Positions 49,247 through 57,510 are shown, counted from the stretch's first letter. The stretch is 64,000 bases of DNA from an uncultured Collinsella sp. (GCA_958435945.1 CAUBIC010000001.1:248001-312000), one strand, 5' to 3'. Made by a program: numbers and translations. The notes: generated by a model from the sequence alone, not told the origin.

Positions 49247-49389
49247 TATTTGTCGACCGTTCGAGGTGCGGCAGATTGCCTTGAAAGAGGAGGGCATAGA
49301 CCTGGTGGTCATGCCCGACGATTGAAAGGCAAGGTGCCGTGGCTCGGACGGTCGATTCTTGTCCGTTATCTATTTAAGGAGGCCGTTTT

Positions 49390-50304
49390 ATGGCCGACAA
49401 TCGCAAGCGTGCACCTCGTGGCGGCAAGCAGGCCGCTTCTGGCTCGCGTCCGATTCGCCGCAACGATCGCGCTGCCGCTCCCAAGGGCCAGCGCGATCGT
49501 ACCCAGGCCGCACGTCCGCAGCGCGATCGCAACCGCGATGCTGTCCAGGCTCCCAAGGGCGAGTTTATCGAAGGCCGCCGTGCTGCCGCCGAGGCGCTAC
49601 GCACTGGTTTTCCCATCAAGTGCGCGCTCATTGTCGAGGGTGGAGAGCGCGATGCCGCCTTGTCGCGCCTGGTCGACGACCTCAACGCCGCGGGCGTCCG
49701 CATTAAGTATGTGCCGCGCGCGCAGCTCGACGCACTGTCGAGCCATGGCGCTCATCAGGGCATCGCACTCGAGGTTGGCAACTTCCCCTATGCTGATGTC
49801 GCCGATATTCTCGACCGCGCAGGCGACGGTCCGGCGCTTGTCGTCGTGCTCGACCATGTGACCGACGACGGCAACTTTGGCGCCATTGTGCGCTCCGCCG
49901 AGGTCGTGGGCGCGGCCGGCGTCGTCATCGCCAACAAGCGTGCCGCCGGCGTGACCGTGGGCAGCTACAAGACCTCGGCCGGTGCTGTCATGCATCTGCC
50001 TATCGCGCAGGTTCCCAATATTGCCCGTGCACTCGATGACCTCAAGGCCGCTGGTTTTTGGGTGGGCGGTGCTTCCGAGCACGCCGAGGGCAGTTGCTGG
50101 GATGCTCCCTTCGAAGGTCGCGTGGCGCTCGTCATGGGCTCCGAGGGCGACGGCATCTCGCGCCTGGTACTCGAGAAATGCGACTTTTTGACCAAGCTTC
50201 CCCAACGCGGCATGACCGAGAGCCTCAATGTTGCCCAGGCGACCACGGCGTTGTGCTTTGAGTGGCTGCGCCGCAACGCCGGCGAGCTCATGGGGGAGGA
50301 GTAG
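49390..50304 (+). CDS. rlmB: 23S rRNA (guanosine-2'-O-)-methyltransferase RlmB
   Basis: Encodes 304 residues. SPOUT (TrmH) methyltransferase. Residues 1-55 are a basic, disordered extension (RDRTQAARPQRDRNRDAV); FIEGRRAAAEALRTGFPIKC starts the substrate-recognition domain. Knot motifs: DHVTDDGNFGAIVRSAEVVG, LVMGSEGDGISRLVLEKCDF and TESLNVAQATTALCFEWLR. Methylates G2251 in E. coli; other TrmH-type targets possible. TTAAGGAGG precedes the ATG. Located between cysS and the NYN nuclease as in other genomes. Confidence 0.93.
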   Translation: MADNRKRAPRGGKQAASGSRPIRRNDRAAAPKGQRDRTQAARPQRDRNRDAVQAPKGEFIEGRRAAAEALRTGFPIKCALIVEGGERDAALSRLVDDLNAAGVRIKYVPRAQLDALSSHGAHQGIALEVGNFPYADVADILDRAGDGPALVVVLDHVTDDGNFGAIVRSAEVVGAAGVVIANKRAAGVTVGSYKTSAGAVMHLPIAQVPNIARALDDLKAAGFWVGGASEHAEGSCWDAPFEGRVALVMGSEGDGISRLVLEKCDFLTKLPQRGMTESLNVAQATTALCFEWLRRNAGELMGEE

Positions 50305-50307
50305 CGC

Positions 50308-50985
50308 ATGTCCAAGAAGAACCGTGCCAAGTCCAAGGCCAAGCGCTTTGGCGAGGGCTCGGCCAAGCCGATTGTTTCGGCCGCGACCTACGGCGTGGGC
50401 GGCAATGCGTTTGCGCAGGCTATCGCCGACCCAGTCTCGACGGTGCACTCCAACAAGCCCGAGCTGCTGGTGGTCGACGGTTACAACGTGATTCACTGCA
50501 CGCCGCGCTACGAAAAGCTCGTGTACGACCATTCCGACGATCCGTATTCCAGCGACGTCCACGATATGGCGCGCACCGCCCTCATCAACGATGTCGCCGC
50601 GTTTGCCCAGGGCCGCTACGAGGCCGTGATCGTGTTTGACGGCGCGGGCAATATCTCCAGTGAACGTCCCAACCTGCCGGCCCGCGGCGTGCGCATCGAG
50701 TTTTCGCCGACGGGCGTATCGGCCGACACCGTGGTGCAGAAGCTCTGCATCGAGGCGCGCGAGGAAGGCCGCGCGTGCTCCGTGGTATCGAGCGACGGCA
50801 CGATCCAGGCTGTCGTCATGGGCAAGGGCGTCACGCGCATCTCGAGCCGCATGCTGGTGGACGAGATCAAACAGATCGACAACGACGTGCATGAGGCCGA
50901 GGAAGCACCCCAGATCAAGATGACCCTGGGCAGCCGCCTGAGCCCCGAGGCCCTGGCCAAGCTCAAGGCGTTGCGTGGGAGATAG
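50308..50985 (+). CDS. NYN-domain ribonuclease (YacP/Rae1-like)
   Basis: Encodes 225 residues. Basic N-terminus (SKKNRAKSKAKRFGEGSAKP), then the NYN nuclease domain beginning LLVVDGYNVIHCTPRYEKLV and VIVFDGAGNISSERP with the acidic residues of the metal site; VVSSDGTIQAVVMGKGVTRI is the third motif. Bacillus Rae1 cleaves mRNA inside the ribosomal A site. Last gene of the disA operon, three bases after rlmB. The convergent HTH-HipA gene follows. Confidence 0.88.
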   Translation: MSKKNRAKSKAKRFGEGSAKPIVSAATYGVGGNAFAQAIADPVSTVHSNKPELLVVDGYNVIHCTPRYEKLVYDHSDDPYSSDVHDMARTALINDVAAFAQGRYEAVIVFDGAGNISSERPNLPARGVRIEFSPTGVSADTVVQKLCIEAREEGRACSVVSSDGTIQAVVMGKGVTRISSRMLVDEIKQIDNDVHEAEEAPQIKMTLGSRLSPEALAKLKALRGR

Positions 50986-51011
50986 GGGAGCTGACGGGCA
51001 ATGCTGCCTCG

Positions 51012-52352
51012 CTAACTCCATTCAGCGATGTTGATCATTCTTTCGAGGCGCCACGTTAGCGCCTCTTTTAGATAAGGCAGTCTCGCTGCTAGGGCATCGT
51101 TTTTAGACAGAATCTCGATCGCCTCGTCAACGAAGCCTTCGAGTTTGTCGCCGTCAAACCAGCCCATGTCCTCGACGAGCAACATTTGTTTGGCGGGGCT
51201 TGAATGAAACTGCGCGCTGGTAAAACTGTGCTCTCCCGCCCTAAGCTCCTCAAGAGAAATGTTGCACCAGAGCGATGAGCCCGAATCGAAGATGGGGGCA
51301 GGTCTGCAAGCTAGCGTGTTGACGTTTCGCACAATGCCAAAGTTACGCCAATGACGGTCATAGTTGGCGATGATGTCGTCGCACACGATCATGCGGTCAA
51401 GGGCATCCTTGACGCCTGTTACCCCGAGTTTCTCGCAGTTTGCTACGTATCGCTCGTAGTCGGTTAGTCGTTCATCTGCGTTTGCGTGCTGGTTTACATA
51501 GAACGCGGGGACATACTCTTCTTCATCAGTTAAGAAGACATCGCATATGCTCAGGGCGGAAGTGCCCGTGCCCTCGAGCGAGTAAGGCACATAATCGCAG
51601 GCGTTTAGGATGCGACGATGGAGCGCGGTCGCTACCAGCTCGTTATATGGTTCTTGGTTTAGGTGTGCTCCTGCCTTATGCAGAATTCGACGCCCTCCCT
51701 CGCATGTCCAATACTTCTGAAGGTTGCCGTCCGAGGTGTTATCGGGCTTTGCGGCGGCTGCTTTGCCCTCTGGGGCGAAGGGTGCGATGGACAGAGAGAC
51801 GTCGTCAAAAGCATTATTGAAGAAGTTAATATCCTCCCACGCGAGACCGGAATCTTGGGGTCTAATCCAATACTGATCGGATAGGGAGAGGCCGAGATTT
51901 CGCTGGATGAGTTCGTCGGGAACATCGACTGCTGCTTCTGCCAACAGGGATGCAAGCCCAATGCGCGCGAGCGGGATACCGCGGCCTCGCCACCAAATGC
52001 GGAAAGAGTCGAGCGACACGGGACTATTGGGGCCAAGTACTCCAATAGGGGCGTGGGTGTAATCGATGTCGGCGCCGATGTGGGTAAAGTCTTTTCGCGA
52101 TGTGCTGTAGACCAGCTGGGCGACTTCGTGCGTGCGGTTCATGAGGGTAAACGTAATCTCGCTTTTTCCATGGCCTCGACGGGGGCGTCCCCCCGTTTTG
52201 GTCACGGAGCGGAGTCGCGCATTGACGCTGTCTTTATCGATGAGCCATACACCAGAAGCCTTGCGGGCCTCAAGTGCTCCGTTTTTTATGAGCTCCTGCA
52301 CCCTGCGCGGAGTGATGCCGAGCAGTTCGGCTGCTTCCTTGGTAGTAAGCAT
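51012..52352 (-). CDS. Single-chain HTH-HipA kinase (regulator fused to toxin kinase)
   Basis: Encodes 446 residues. Residues 1-48 are a MerR/excisionase-type helix-turn-helix: MLTTKEAAELLGITPRRVQE, KASGVWLIDKDSVNARL. The rest is a HipA-like kinase: TSDGNLQKYWTCEGGRRILH (207-226, ATP loop with lysine), catalytic IANYDRHWRNFGIVRN with Asp332 and Asn337, Mg-binding PIFDSGSSLW with Asp356. Normal HipA needs a separate HipB; here DNA binding and kinase are one protein. Start ATG 52352; the upstream extension to 52394 runs through the operator. The promoter region carries four copies of a TTCGT/ACGAA half-site. AT-richer than its neighbours. Substrate unknown. Confidence 0.85.
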   Translation of the reverse strand: MLTTKEAAELLGITPRRVQELIKNGALEARKASGVWLIDKDSVNARLRSVTKTGGRPRRGHGKSEITFTLMNRTHEVAQLVYSTSRKDFTHIGADIDYTHAPIGVLGPNSPVSLDSFRIWWRGRGIPLARIGLASLLAEAAVDVPDELIQRNLGLSLSDQYWIRPQDSGLAWEDINFFNNAFDDVSLSIAPFAPEGKAAAAKPDNTSDGNLQKYWTCEGGRRILHKAGAHLNQEPYNELVATALHRRILNACDYVPYSLEGTGTSALSICDVFLTDEEEYVPAFYVNQHANADERLTDYERYVANCEKLGVTGVKDALDRMIVCDDIIANYDRHWRNFGIVRNVNTLACRPAPIFDSGSSLWCNISLEELRAGEHSFTSAQFHSSPAKQMLLVEDMGWFDGDKLEGFVDEAIEILSKNDALAARLPYLKEALTWRLERMINIAEWS

Positions 52353-52362
52353 CGCGAAACCC

Positions 52363-52423
52363 TTCGTTAGAACGAATAGTTTTATATATAGCAATTGTAA
52401 TTAAAACTATTCGTTTTGACGAA
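52363..52423 (-). promoter_or_regulatory. Operator cluster of the HTH-HipA gene
   Basis: AACGAATAGTTTTA (52371-52384) and TAAAACTATTCGTT (52402-52415) are a perfect 14-bp inverted repeat. Further half-sites TTCGTT (52363) and ACGAA (52419) give four TTCGT(T)/(A)ACGAA boxes in 61 bp, straddling the start region. Probably bound by the fused HTH domain. Confidence 0.7.
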
Positions 52424-52455
52424 TGGTTTTGAGATGTGGTCGGTCGAAGGGTCTG

Positions 52456-52484
52456 TTGCGCCCCGTCCGCAATTCCTTTATTCT
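52456..52484 (+). promoter_or_regulatory. Promoter of tRNA-Thr
   Basis: -35 TTGCGC (52456-52461), 17-bp spacer, -10 TATTCT (52479-52484). Confidence 0.55.
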
Positions 52485-52514
52485 TAACAGGCTTCGCGCG
52501 AAAGCGCCAAGTGT

Positions 52515-52589
52515 GCCAGTGTGGCGCAACGGTAGCGCAACTGATTTGTAATCAGTGGGTTGCAGGTTCGATTCCTGTCACTGGCTCCA
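52515..52589 (+). tRNA. tRNA-Thr (anticodon UGU)
   Basis: Seventy-five bases with encoded CCA. Acceptor GCCAGTG pairs with CACTGGC; anticodon loop TTTGTAA gives TGT; T-arm GCAGGTTCGATTCCTGT is normal. Confidence 0.95.
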
Positions 52590-52599
52590 TGAGAGTTTC

Positions 52600-52637
52600 G
52601 GGCTCTGTTCCTTATGGGACAGGGCCCGTTTCTTTTT
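52600..52637 (+). terminator. Terminator of tRNA-Thr
   Basis: CGGGCTCTGTTCC / GGGACAGGGCCCG stem followed by TTTCTTTTT. Confidence 0.88.
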
Positions 52638-52702
52638 AGGTGGCGCGCCATCAGGTTAGCGCCCATCCCGTTTTTGGTTTGTCTCGTCCTCCAGTTTGTC
52701 TA

Positions 52703-52829
52703 AATCTGTAACACCAAGACCGATATTTGGCATCTAACTGTTACAGATTGAGATGAAACTTAGGGTGTTTTAGGAATATCTTGATCTGTAACATGTAGAA
52801 GCGGAATAGGCCTCTTGCTGTTACAGATC
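52703..52829. repeat. Two tandem dyads sharing a 25-nt spacer
   Basis: AATCTGTAACA (52703-52713) pairs with TGTTACAGATT (52739-52749); GATCTGTAACA (52783-52793) pairs with TGTTACAGATC (52819-52829). Both spacers are exactly 25 nt, spacers differ in sequence, and the outermost base pair changes A-T to G-C on both arms. Each dyad is followed by GAGA. No gene in 52640-52986. Confidence 0.75.
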
Positions 52830-52909
52830 GAGACAAGGGCGGGTGCGGACCTGGATGTTCTGCTCGAGCGTGGATTTCTGGACACGCGAGCGAAGAAAAT
52901 CTTCCGACC

Positions 52910-52929
52910 GGAGAACGAGCGTGGATAAT
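52910..52929. repeat. Left copy of a 20-bp repeat flanking the PTS island
   Basis: GGAGAACGAGCGTGGATAAT; 18 of 20 bases recur in direct orientation at 56961-56980, and GAGCGTGGAT recurs at 52866-52875. Sits between tRNA-Thr and the PTS operon terminator. Confidence 0.65.
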
Positions 52930-52986
52930 TAACTTGGATAGGGAGCTAAGGTAAACACCGATTGTCTATCGAAGGCTTTAGAAACG

Positions 52987-53019
52987 ACGACCCCGATTTC
53001 ATTGTGGAATCGGGGTCGT
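52987..53019 (-). terminator. Terminator of the PTS-glucosidase operon
   Basis: Perfect 12-bp stem ACGACCCCGATT / AATCGGGGTCGT followed on the minus strand by TTTCT. The stretch 53020-53121 has no other feature. Confidence 0.85.
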
Positions 53020-53121
53020 TTGTGCCTGAGGAATCCGAATGGATTAATCGAGCTCCTAAGGGACTTCTTGGGTTCTTGCTAATGGTCTGCCGAGGATGTC
53101 CCCAATGCAAGCAGCGGGCAT

Positions 53122-54522
53122 CTACTCAATATAGTTGGGATTCTTCTTGATGATCACGCGTGCAGCGATGAACGAGACGACGATGGCGATGACGGCGACA
53201 ACGCACGCCAGTACGAAGTTGCCCATGGATCCATCGGGAGCGATAAAGATCAGCGCAGAAAGAAGACCGGGGCATGCTCCCGCAACATACTCCTTCAGGA
53301 CGAAGATACCTGCAGGGAGTCCCGCGCAGAGGGCGCCGATTGCCGTGCCGACAAGCAGGCGGGGACGCTCGATGAGGCAGCCGTAAAATGCGGGCTCAGT
53401 TACGCCACAGAGTGCGGTGACGGCAACCGTGGTGACCATACCTCTCTTCTCCTTGTTGCCTTTCATTGCAGTTGCCAAGGCGAGACTCGTGCCGCCAATG
53501 CAGAGGTTTGAGATGAAGCCAAAGATGATGGGCGCCCAGCCGAGCTGCGCCAAGCTCGTAACTTCGATCGCGATGTAGGCCTTATCAAGACCGAGCATGA
53601 CAAAATAGGGGTTAAGGGCTGCAAGGATTGGAGTAGCGATAAATGCCACGTTATCCATGAGCCACGTGGCGGCATCACTCAGCGCGTAGCCCATCATGCT
53701 GCCGGCGGGGCCGAGGATAATCAGCTCAACAGGCACGACGATGAACATGGTGAGCAGCGGCTTCAAGAACAGTTTGGTAATGTCGGGGATGATTTTCTGA
53801 AGACCGCGATCAACAAAGTACATGAACACAACGCCCAGTACGATTGGCACCACCGTGCTCGAGTAGTCATTCGTCGGGATGGGGATGCCAAGAAAGTCGA
53901 GACCCTCAGCACCGCTAATAGACGAGCTAATCATGATTGCGCCCAGCAGTGCGCCCATGATAGGCTGCATCTTCATGACGGCGGCGAGCTGATAGCCGAG
54001 GTAAACGGGCAGGAAGCTAAATGAGGCGCTGAAGATCGCCAGCAGAACCTGGGCGGTTCCGCTATCGGTGCTCAATCCACAATAATTGACCAGGAGATTC
54101 TTGATCGAAAGAATGAGTCCGCCAACGATGAGCGCCGGGACGATGGGCATGAATACCTGTGCAGAGACGTTCCCGAATTTCTCAATCAAGCCCATGGCGG
54201 TGTTACCGCTTTTAATGCCTTCTGCAAGGTCTTTGGCGGTTTGGGCATCGTCGGCAACCGTGCCACCGCCGACTTCGATTCCCGCGAAGTCGAGGAAGTC
54301 GTTGTAAGCCTCGGTGACGTTGGGGCCGATGATCACCTGAAGCTGGCCACCGCTGACTACTGCCCCGAGCGCCTGGTCGGCCGATTTGGCGAGCTGGAGA
54401 TCGATGATCGAGGTGTCTCGTGCGTCGATGCGAAGGCGCGTCGCACAATGAGTTACCGATGTAATGTTCTCTTTGCCGCCAACAGCCTTTAGGACTGTTT
54501 CGGACATTGCCTGATATTTCAT
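53122..54522 (-). CDS. Beta-glucoside PTS permease EIIBC
   Basis: Encodes 466 residues. N-terminal EIIB domain with phosphorylated Cys26 in NITSVTHCATRLRIDARDTS; then the Glc-family EIIC with about ten membrane helices (for example FMPIVPALIVGGLILSIKNL and PIVLGVVFMYFVDRGLQKII) and the conserved GVTEPAFYG substrate loop. Imports and phosphorylates a beta-glucoside; EIIA is absent from this chain (full BglP is ~620 aa), so the phosphate must come from another protein. AGGAG precedes the ATG. Operon partner is the GH1 hydrolase, and the divergent RpiR regulator controls both. Confidence 0.9.
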   Translation of the reverse strand: MKYQAMSETVLKAVGGKENITSVTHCATRLRIDARDTSIIDLQLAKSADQALGAVVSGGQLQVIIGPNVTEAYNDFLDFAGIEVGGGTVADDAQTAKDLAEGIKSGNTAMGLIEKFGNVSAQVFMPIVPALIVGGLILSIKNLLVNYCGLSTDSGTAQVLLAIFSASFSFLPVYLGYQLAAVMKMQPIMGALLGAIMISSSISGAEGLDFLGIPIPTNDYSSTVVPIVLGVVFMYFVDRGLQKIIPDITKLFLKPLLTMFIVVPVELIILGPAGSMMGYALSDAATWLMDNVAFIATPILAALNPYFVMLGLDKAYIAIEVTSLAQLGWAPIIFGFISNLCIGGTSLALATAMKGNKEKRGMVTTVAVTALCGVTEPAFYGCLIERPRLLVGTAIGALCAGLPAGIFVLKEYVAGACPGLLSALIFIAPDGSMGNFVLACVVAVIAIVVSFIAARVIIKKNPNYIE

Positions 54523-54531
54523 CTCTTTCTC

Positions 54532-55950
54532 CTAACCTTCCTGCTCCTGATACTTCGAGATAAGGTCTCGGTACCAATACCAGCTCTTTTTGGGGGTGCG
54601 CTCCAGATTGTTCTCGAAGTCGATATGGACAAGTCCGTATCGTTTTTCGTAGCCGTTGATCCAGCTATACAGATCCATCGTCGACCAGAGGTAGTAGCCC
54701 TCAACGCGCGCGCCGTCGCGCTTAGCCCTCATCATGTGCTCGATGAACTGGCCCAGAAGCTCGATGCGGTCATCATCGTGGATCATTCCGTCTGCGTCTG
54801 GTTGCTCATAGGCGCCATGTCCGTTTTCCGTAATAAAGATGCGGGGCGCGTCATAGCGCTCGTGGACATCCATGATGGTTGAATACATGCAACTTGGGAG
54901 TATTTCGCGGCCCCATTTATTGCGGGGAACATTGCTGTCGCGGGCGCTTTCAAACAAGGGCGCAATGCATTTTCCTTCGACCTTTTTGCTCGAACCGCCC
55001 TTATTGTTCGCCGAAACGGCAAGCTCTCCACCGTGCCAGTCGGTTACATACTCTCGGCAATACACGTTGAGTCCAATAAAATCGACTTTACCGTCGCTGA
55101 ATTCTTCTACGTCATTTGGGGATCGATAGAGCGAGACGCCAAGTTTTTCAAGGATTTCGTCCATTTCTGGCGGCAGTTGACCCTGAAGCGCTGGTGCCAG
55201 AATCATGCGATTGGCGAAAAAGTCTGCGTATCGAAATACGTCATCGGGGTGCTCGGTTGCCGGGTCGAGTTCGACAACGCCGCCATCGTGGACGGCGCCG
55301 ATGATGCCGTCGTAGCCCATTTGACGATATGCTCGGACTGCGAGTGCGCTTGCGCGCATCAGGTTGTACTGAAACTGCATGTACGACTGAACATCGAGCG
55401 ATCGATTGGGGGGATAGTTGCCCAACATGTTTACGCAGTAGCTGTAGAAATGCGGCTCGTTAACGGTAGCCCAGATTTTGACGCGGTCTCCAAAGCGCTC
55501 AAAGCAAATCTTGGCGTATTTGCAGAACCACTCTGCCATGTCGTTGTTCAGCCATCCGCCTTTGCAAGCAAGCGTGAATGGCAGATCGTAATGGAACAGC
55601 GTAACGTTGGGCTCTATGCCATTTTCGAGGCAGCAATCAATGACCCGATTATAAAAATCGATACCCTCTTCATTCACTTTGCCGATACCGGTGGGGATGA
55701 TTCGACTCCATGAAAGAGAGAAGCGATAGGTGTTTTGTCCGCCTTCTTTCATCATGCGGATATCTTCTTCATAGCGATGGTAGAAGTCGCAAGATACATC
55801 ACCGTCAACATGGTTGATGTTCTTATTGCTTGTGTGGCTAAAGAAATCCCACTCACCAAGGCCTTTGCCGTCTTCGTTCCAGGCACCCTCGCACTGATAA
55901 GACGCCGTGGCGGAACCCCAGAGAAACGGCATGTTGTTCACGTTGCCCAT
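54532..55950 (-). CDS. GH1 6-phospho-beta-glucosidase
   Basis: Encodes 472 residues, a standard family 1 length. TIM-barrel with acid/base Glu in IWATVNEPHFYSYCVNML and nucleophile Glu in RIFITENGHGAYEQ. The substrate-end motif YSWINGYEKRYG contains Ser, Lys and Tyr where phospho-glucosidases bind the 6-phosphate, fitting the adjacent PTS permease. Start ATG 55950 has AAAGGGG; an in-frame ATG at 55968 lacks a ribosome site. First gene of the operon. The sugar could be cellobiose, gentiobiose, salicin or arbutin; not determined. Confidence 0.9.
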   Translation of the reverse strand: MGNVNNMPFLWGSATASYQCEGAWNEDGKGLGEWDFFSHTSNKNINHVDGDVSCDFYHRYEEDIRMMKEGGQNTYRFSLSWSRIIPTGIGKVNEEGIDFYNRVIDCCLENGIEPNVTLFHYDLPFTLACKGGWLNNDMAEWFCKYAKICFERFGDRVKIWATVNEPHFYSYCVNMLGNYPPNRSLDVQSYMQFQYNLMRASALAVRAYRQMGYDGIIGAVHDGGVVELDPATEHPDDVFRYADFFANRMILAPALQGQLPPEMDEILEKLGVSLYRSPNDVEEFSDGKVDFIGLNVYCREYVTDWHGGELAVSANNKGGSSKKVEGKCIAPLFESARDSNVPRNKWGREILPSCMYSTIMDVHERYDAPRIFITENGHGAYEQPDADGMIHDDDRIELLGQFIEHMMRAKRDGARVEGYYLWSTMDLYSWINGYEKRYGLVHIDFENNLERTPKKSWYWYRDLISKYQEQEG

Positions 55951-56017
55951 GAATCCCCTTTCCATCATTCAACACGGTGGATACGTGTGGCGGAATTATG
56001 ATTAAGATGACGTCAAC

Positions 56018-56070
56018 TGATTTGAATCATAGGAGAACGACCAAAGCTGTTTGATTCAATAAATGAATCA
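56018..56070 (+). promoter_or_regulatory. RpiR-type operator sites between bgl operon and rpiR
   Basis: TGATTCA-ATAAA-TGAATCA (56052-56070) is a perfect 7-bp dyad; TGATTTGAATCA (56018-56029) is a related half-spaced copy. The pair lies between divergent start codons and 32 bp upstream of the GTG chosen for the regulator. Confidence 0.6.
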
Positions 56071-56101
56071 TGATTTCGAGGAGAGCGGAAAGAGGGATCA
56101 C

Positions 56102-56935
56102 GTGAATATCAATGACTTCGATGTGCTCAATCGCATTAGCTCCATCATCAACAGCGAGTTTGGGTCAAACGATGCCGCCATCGCTCGATATCTCATCGCT
56201 CACATTAGGCGTTCGAGCGAAATCAATGTTGCCGCAATAACCCGCGATGCATTCGTGACCCGTTCCGCTGTTCGTCGTTTCTGCAATCGATTGGGCTACC
56301 AGTCTCTTAGCGATTTGAAAGAATCATTTACTCAGTCAGTCTTTCCAAGCGACTTAAGCCATCGAGAGGAGGAATTTGGCTACGAGGAGTACAGGGCAGA
56401 GCTCGACGTTCGCATGATCGAGATGTTCGCTGAGGTTGAAAGCGGCGTGTCCGATATCGCTATTAAGCATCTTGTCGACGAAATTGATGGCCATAAAAAC
56501 GTTGAAATCTGGTGCACCAATAATGTGAGCGCCAATCTCGTACGATTTCAGCAGGAAATGTTTTATGCGGGCAAGATAGTTCGCATAGTTGCTGGGGCTA
56601 ACGTCGCGGAATTGAAAAACATGGGAGACGCTTCGCAGTCATTGATAATTCTCGTATCGGTCTCCGGGCTATTTGCGTCACAGGCGCGTGAGTATCTTGA
56701 TTGCCGTTCGGGCAGGAAGATTCTAATTACTGCGTTTAGCAACGATGACAAATCGAGGTCTTTTGACCGTGTATATCGTCTTGGTAATGCGGGAAACGGA
56801 ATTGACCGACTCGGCGTTTATTCGAAATACGCCATGACTTATTTTTTCGACTTGCTATCGTCGTGTTACTTGAGTCGCTACCCCTGCACCAAGGGGGAGC
56901 CGCTCTATGGGTCTACTTTGGCCTGGCCCGAGTAG
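56102..56935 (+). CDS. RpiR-family sugar-phosphate regulator
   Basis: Encodes 277 residues. N-terminal HTH (INDFDVLNRISSIINSEFGS, AITRDAFVTRSAVRRFCNRL) and a C-terminal SIS-like domain (IEIWCTNNVSANLVRFQQEM; LIILVSVSGLFASQAREYL) that senses a phosphosugar. Start GTG 56102 is chosen because AAAGAGGGA lies eight bases before; ATG 56063, thirteen residues upstream, has no ribosome site and would overlap the dyad operator. Divergent from the EIIBC-GH1 operon, which it probably controls. The SIS half lacks a clear isomerase active site. Confidence 0.86.
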   Translation: MNINDFDVLNRISSIINSEFGSNDAAIARYLIAHIRRSSEINVAAITRDAFVTRSAVRRFCNRLGYQSLSDLKESFTQSVFPSDLSHREEEFGYEEYRAELDVRMIEMFAEVESGVSDIAIKHLVDEIDGHKNVEIWCTNNVSANLVRFQQEMFYAGKIVRIVAGANVAELKNMGDASQSLIILVSVSGLFASQAREYLDCRSGRKILITAFSNDDKSRSFDRVYRLGNAGNGIDRLGVYSKYAMTYFFDLLSSCYLSRYPCTKGEPLYGSTLAWPE

Positions 56936-56960
56936 TTGCGGCTTTACAGTTCTCTCGCCT

Positions 56961-57031
56961 GGAGAATGAACGTGGATAATCTGCCACTTTGGCCTTAGAG
57001 CCGCGCTAAAAGTGGGAGATAATCCACGCTC
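56961..57031. repeat. Palindromic repeat, right border of the PTS island
   Basis: CGTGGATAATCTGCCACTTT (56971-56990) is complementary to 57009-57028 at 18 of 20 positions. Its left part GGAGAATGAACGTGGATAAT (56961-56980) matches 52910-52929 at 18 of 20. The stretch 57032-57237 holds nothing recognised. Confidence 0.65.
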
Positions 57032-57247
57032 GATCGTGGCGTGGAAGCCCCGATCTCGACCTATATATAGGTGCAAATAAGCCGTTATCGAAGTTCGATC
57101 CTGAAGGTGTACTCCACTACACCAAAGTGTTACCTCGGGAAACGTCACCTCAGTATCCAAAACTATCGACCTTCATATCCAAACTCAACAAAACCGCAGG
57201 TCACGACTATATAGATACGCCCGGAACCGTGTATCTAGAGGTTTTCG

Positions 57248-57277
57248 TTGACAGCTTCCAAGGTTGCATCGTATTAT
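57248..57277 (+). promoter_or_regulatory. Strong promoter of the tRNA-tuf operon
   Basis: -35 TTGACA (57248-57253), 18-bp spacer, -10 TATTAT (57272-57277). GAGGTTTTCGTTGACAGC (57238-57255) is almost identical to the rpmG promoter at 59069-59086. Confidence 0.8.
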
Positions 57278-57339
57278 CTTTTTCGTTCGCGGGGGCGGCG
57301 GTCCAAAAGACCAAAGGACCTGCGGATACTTGAACGATT

Positions 57340-57421
57340 GGGAGTTTGCCCGAGTGGTTAATGGGGACGGGCTGTAAACCCGTTGGCTCTGCCTACATAG
57401 GTTCGAATCCTATAGCTCCCA
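57340..57421 (+). tRNA. tRNA-Tyr (anticodon GUA)
   Basis: Eighty-two bases with a long class II variable arm. Acceptor GGGAGTT pairs with AGCTCCC; anticodon loop CTGTAAA gives GTA. CCA is not fully encoded (ACCCG follows). Confidence 0.94.
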
Positions 57422-57431
57422 CCCGTCAAGT

Positions 57432-57507
57432 GCCTGTATAGCTCAGTCGGTAGAGCACTTCGTTGGTAACGAAGAGGTCACCAGTTCAAGTCTGGTTGCA
57501 GGCTCCA
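57432..57507 (+). tRNA. tRNA-Thr (anticodon GGU)
   Basis: Seventy-six bases with CCA. Acceptor GCCTGTA; anticodon loop TTGGTAA gives GGT; T-arm CCAGTTCAAGTCTGG. Confidence 0.95.
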
Positions 57508-57510
57508 TCC

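Noticed and set aside
52962..53150. 62-aa open frame downstream of the tandem dyads
   Set aside because: Runs through the PTS operon terminator and lacks a ribosome site.
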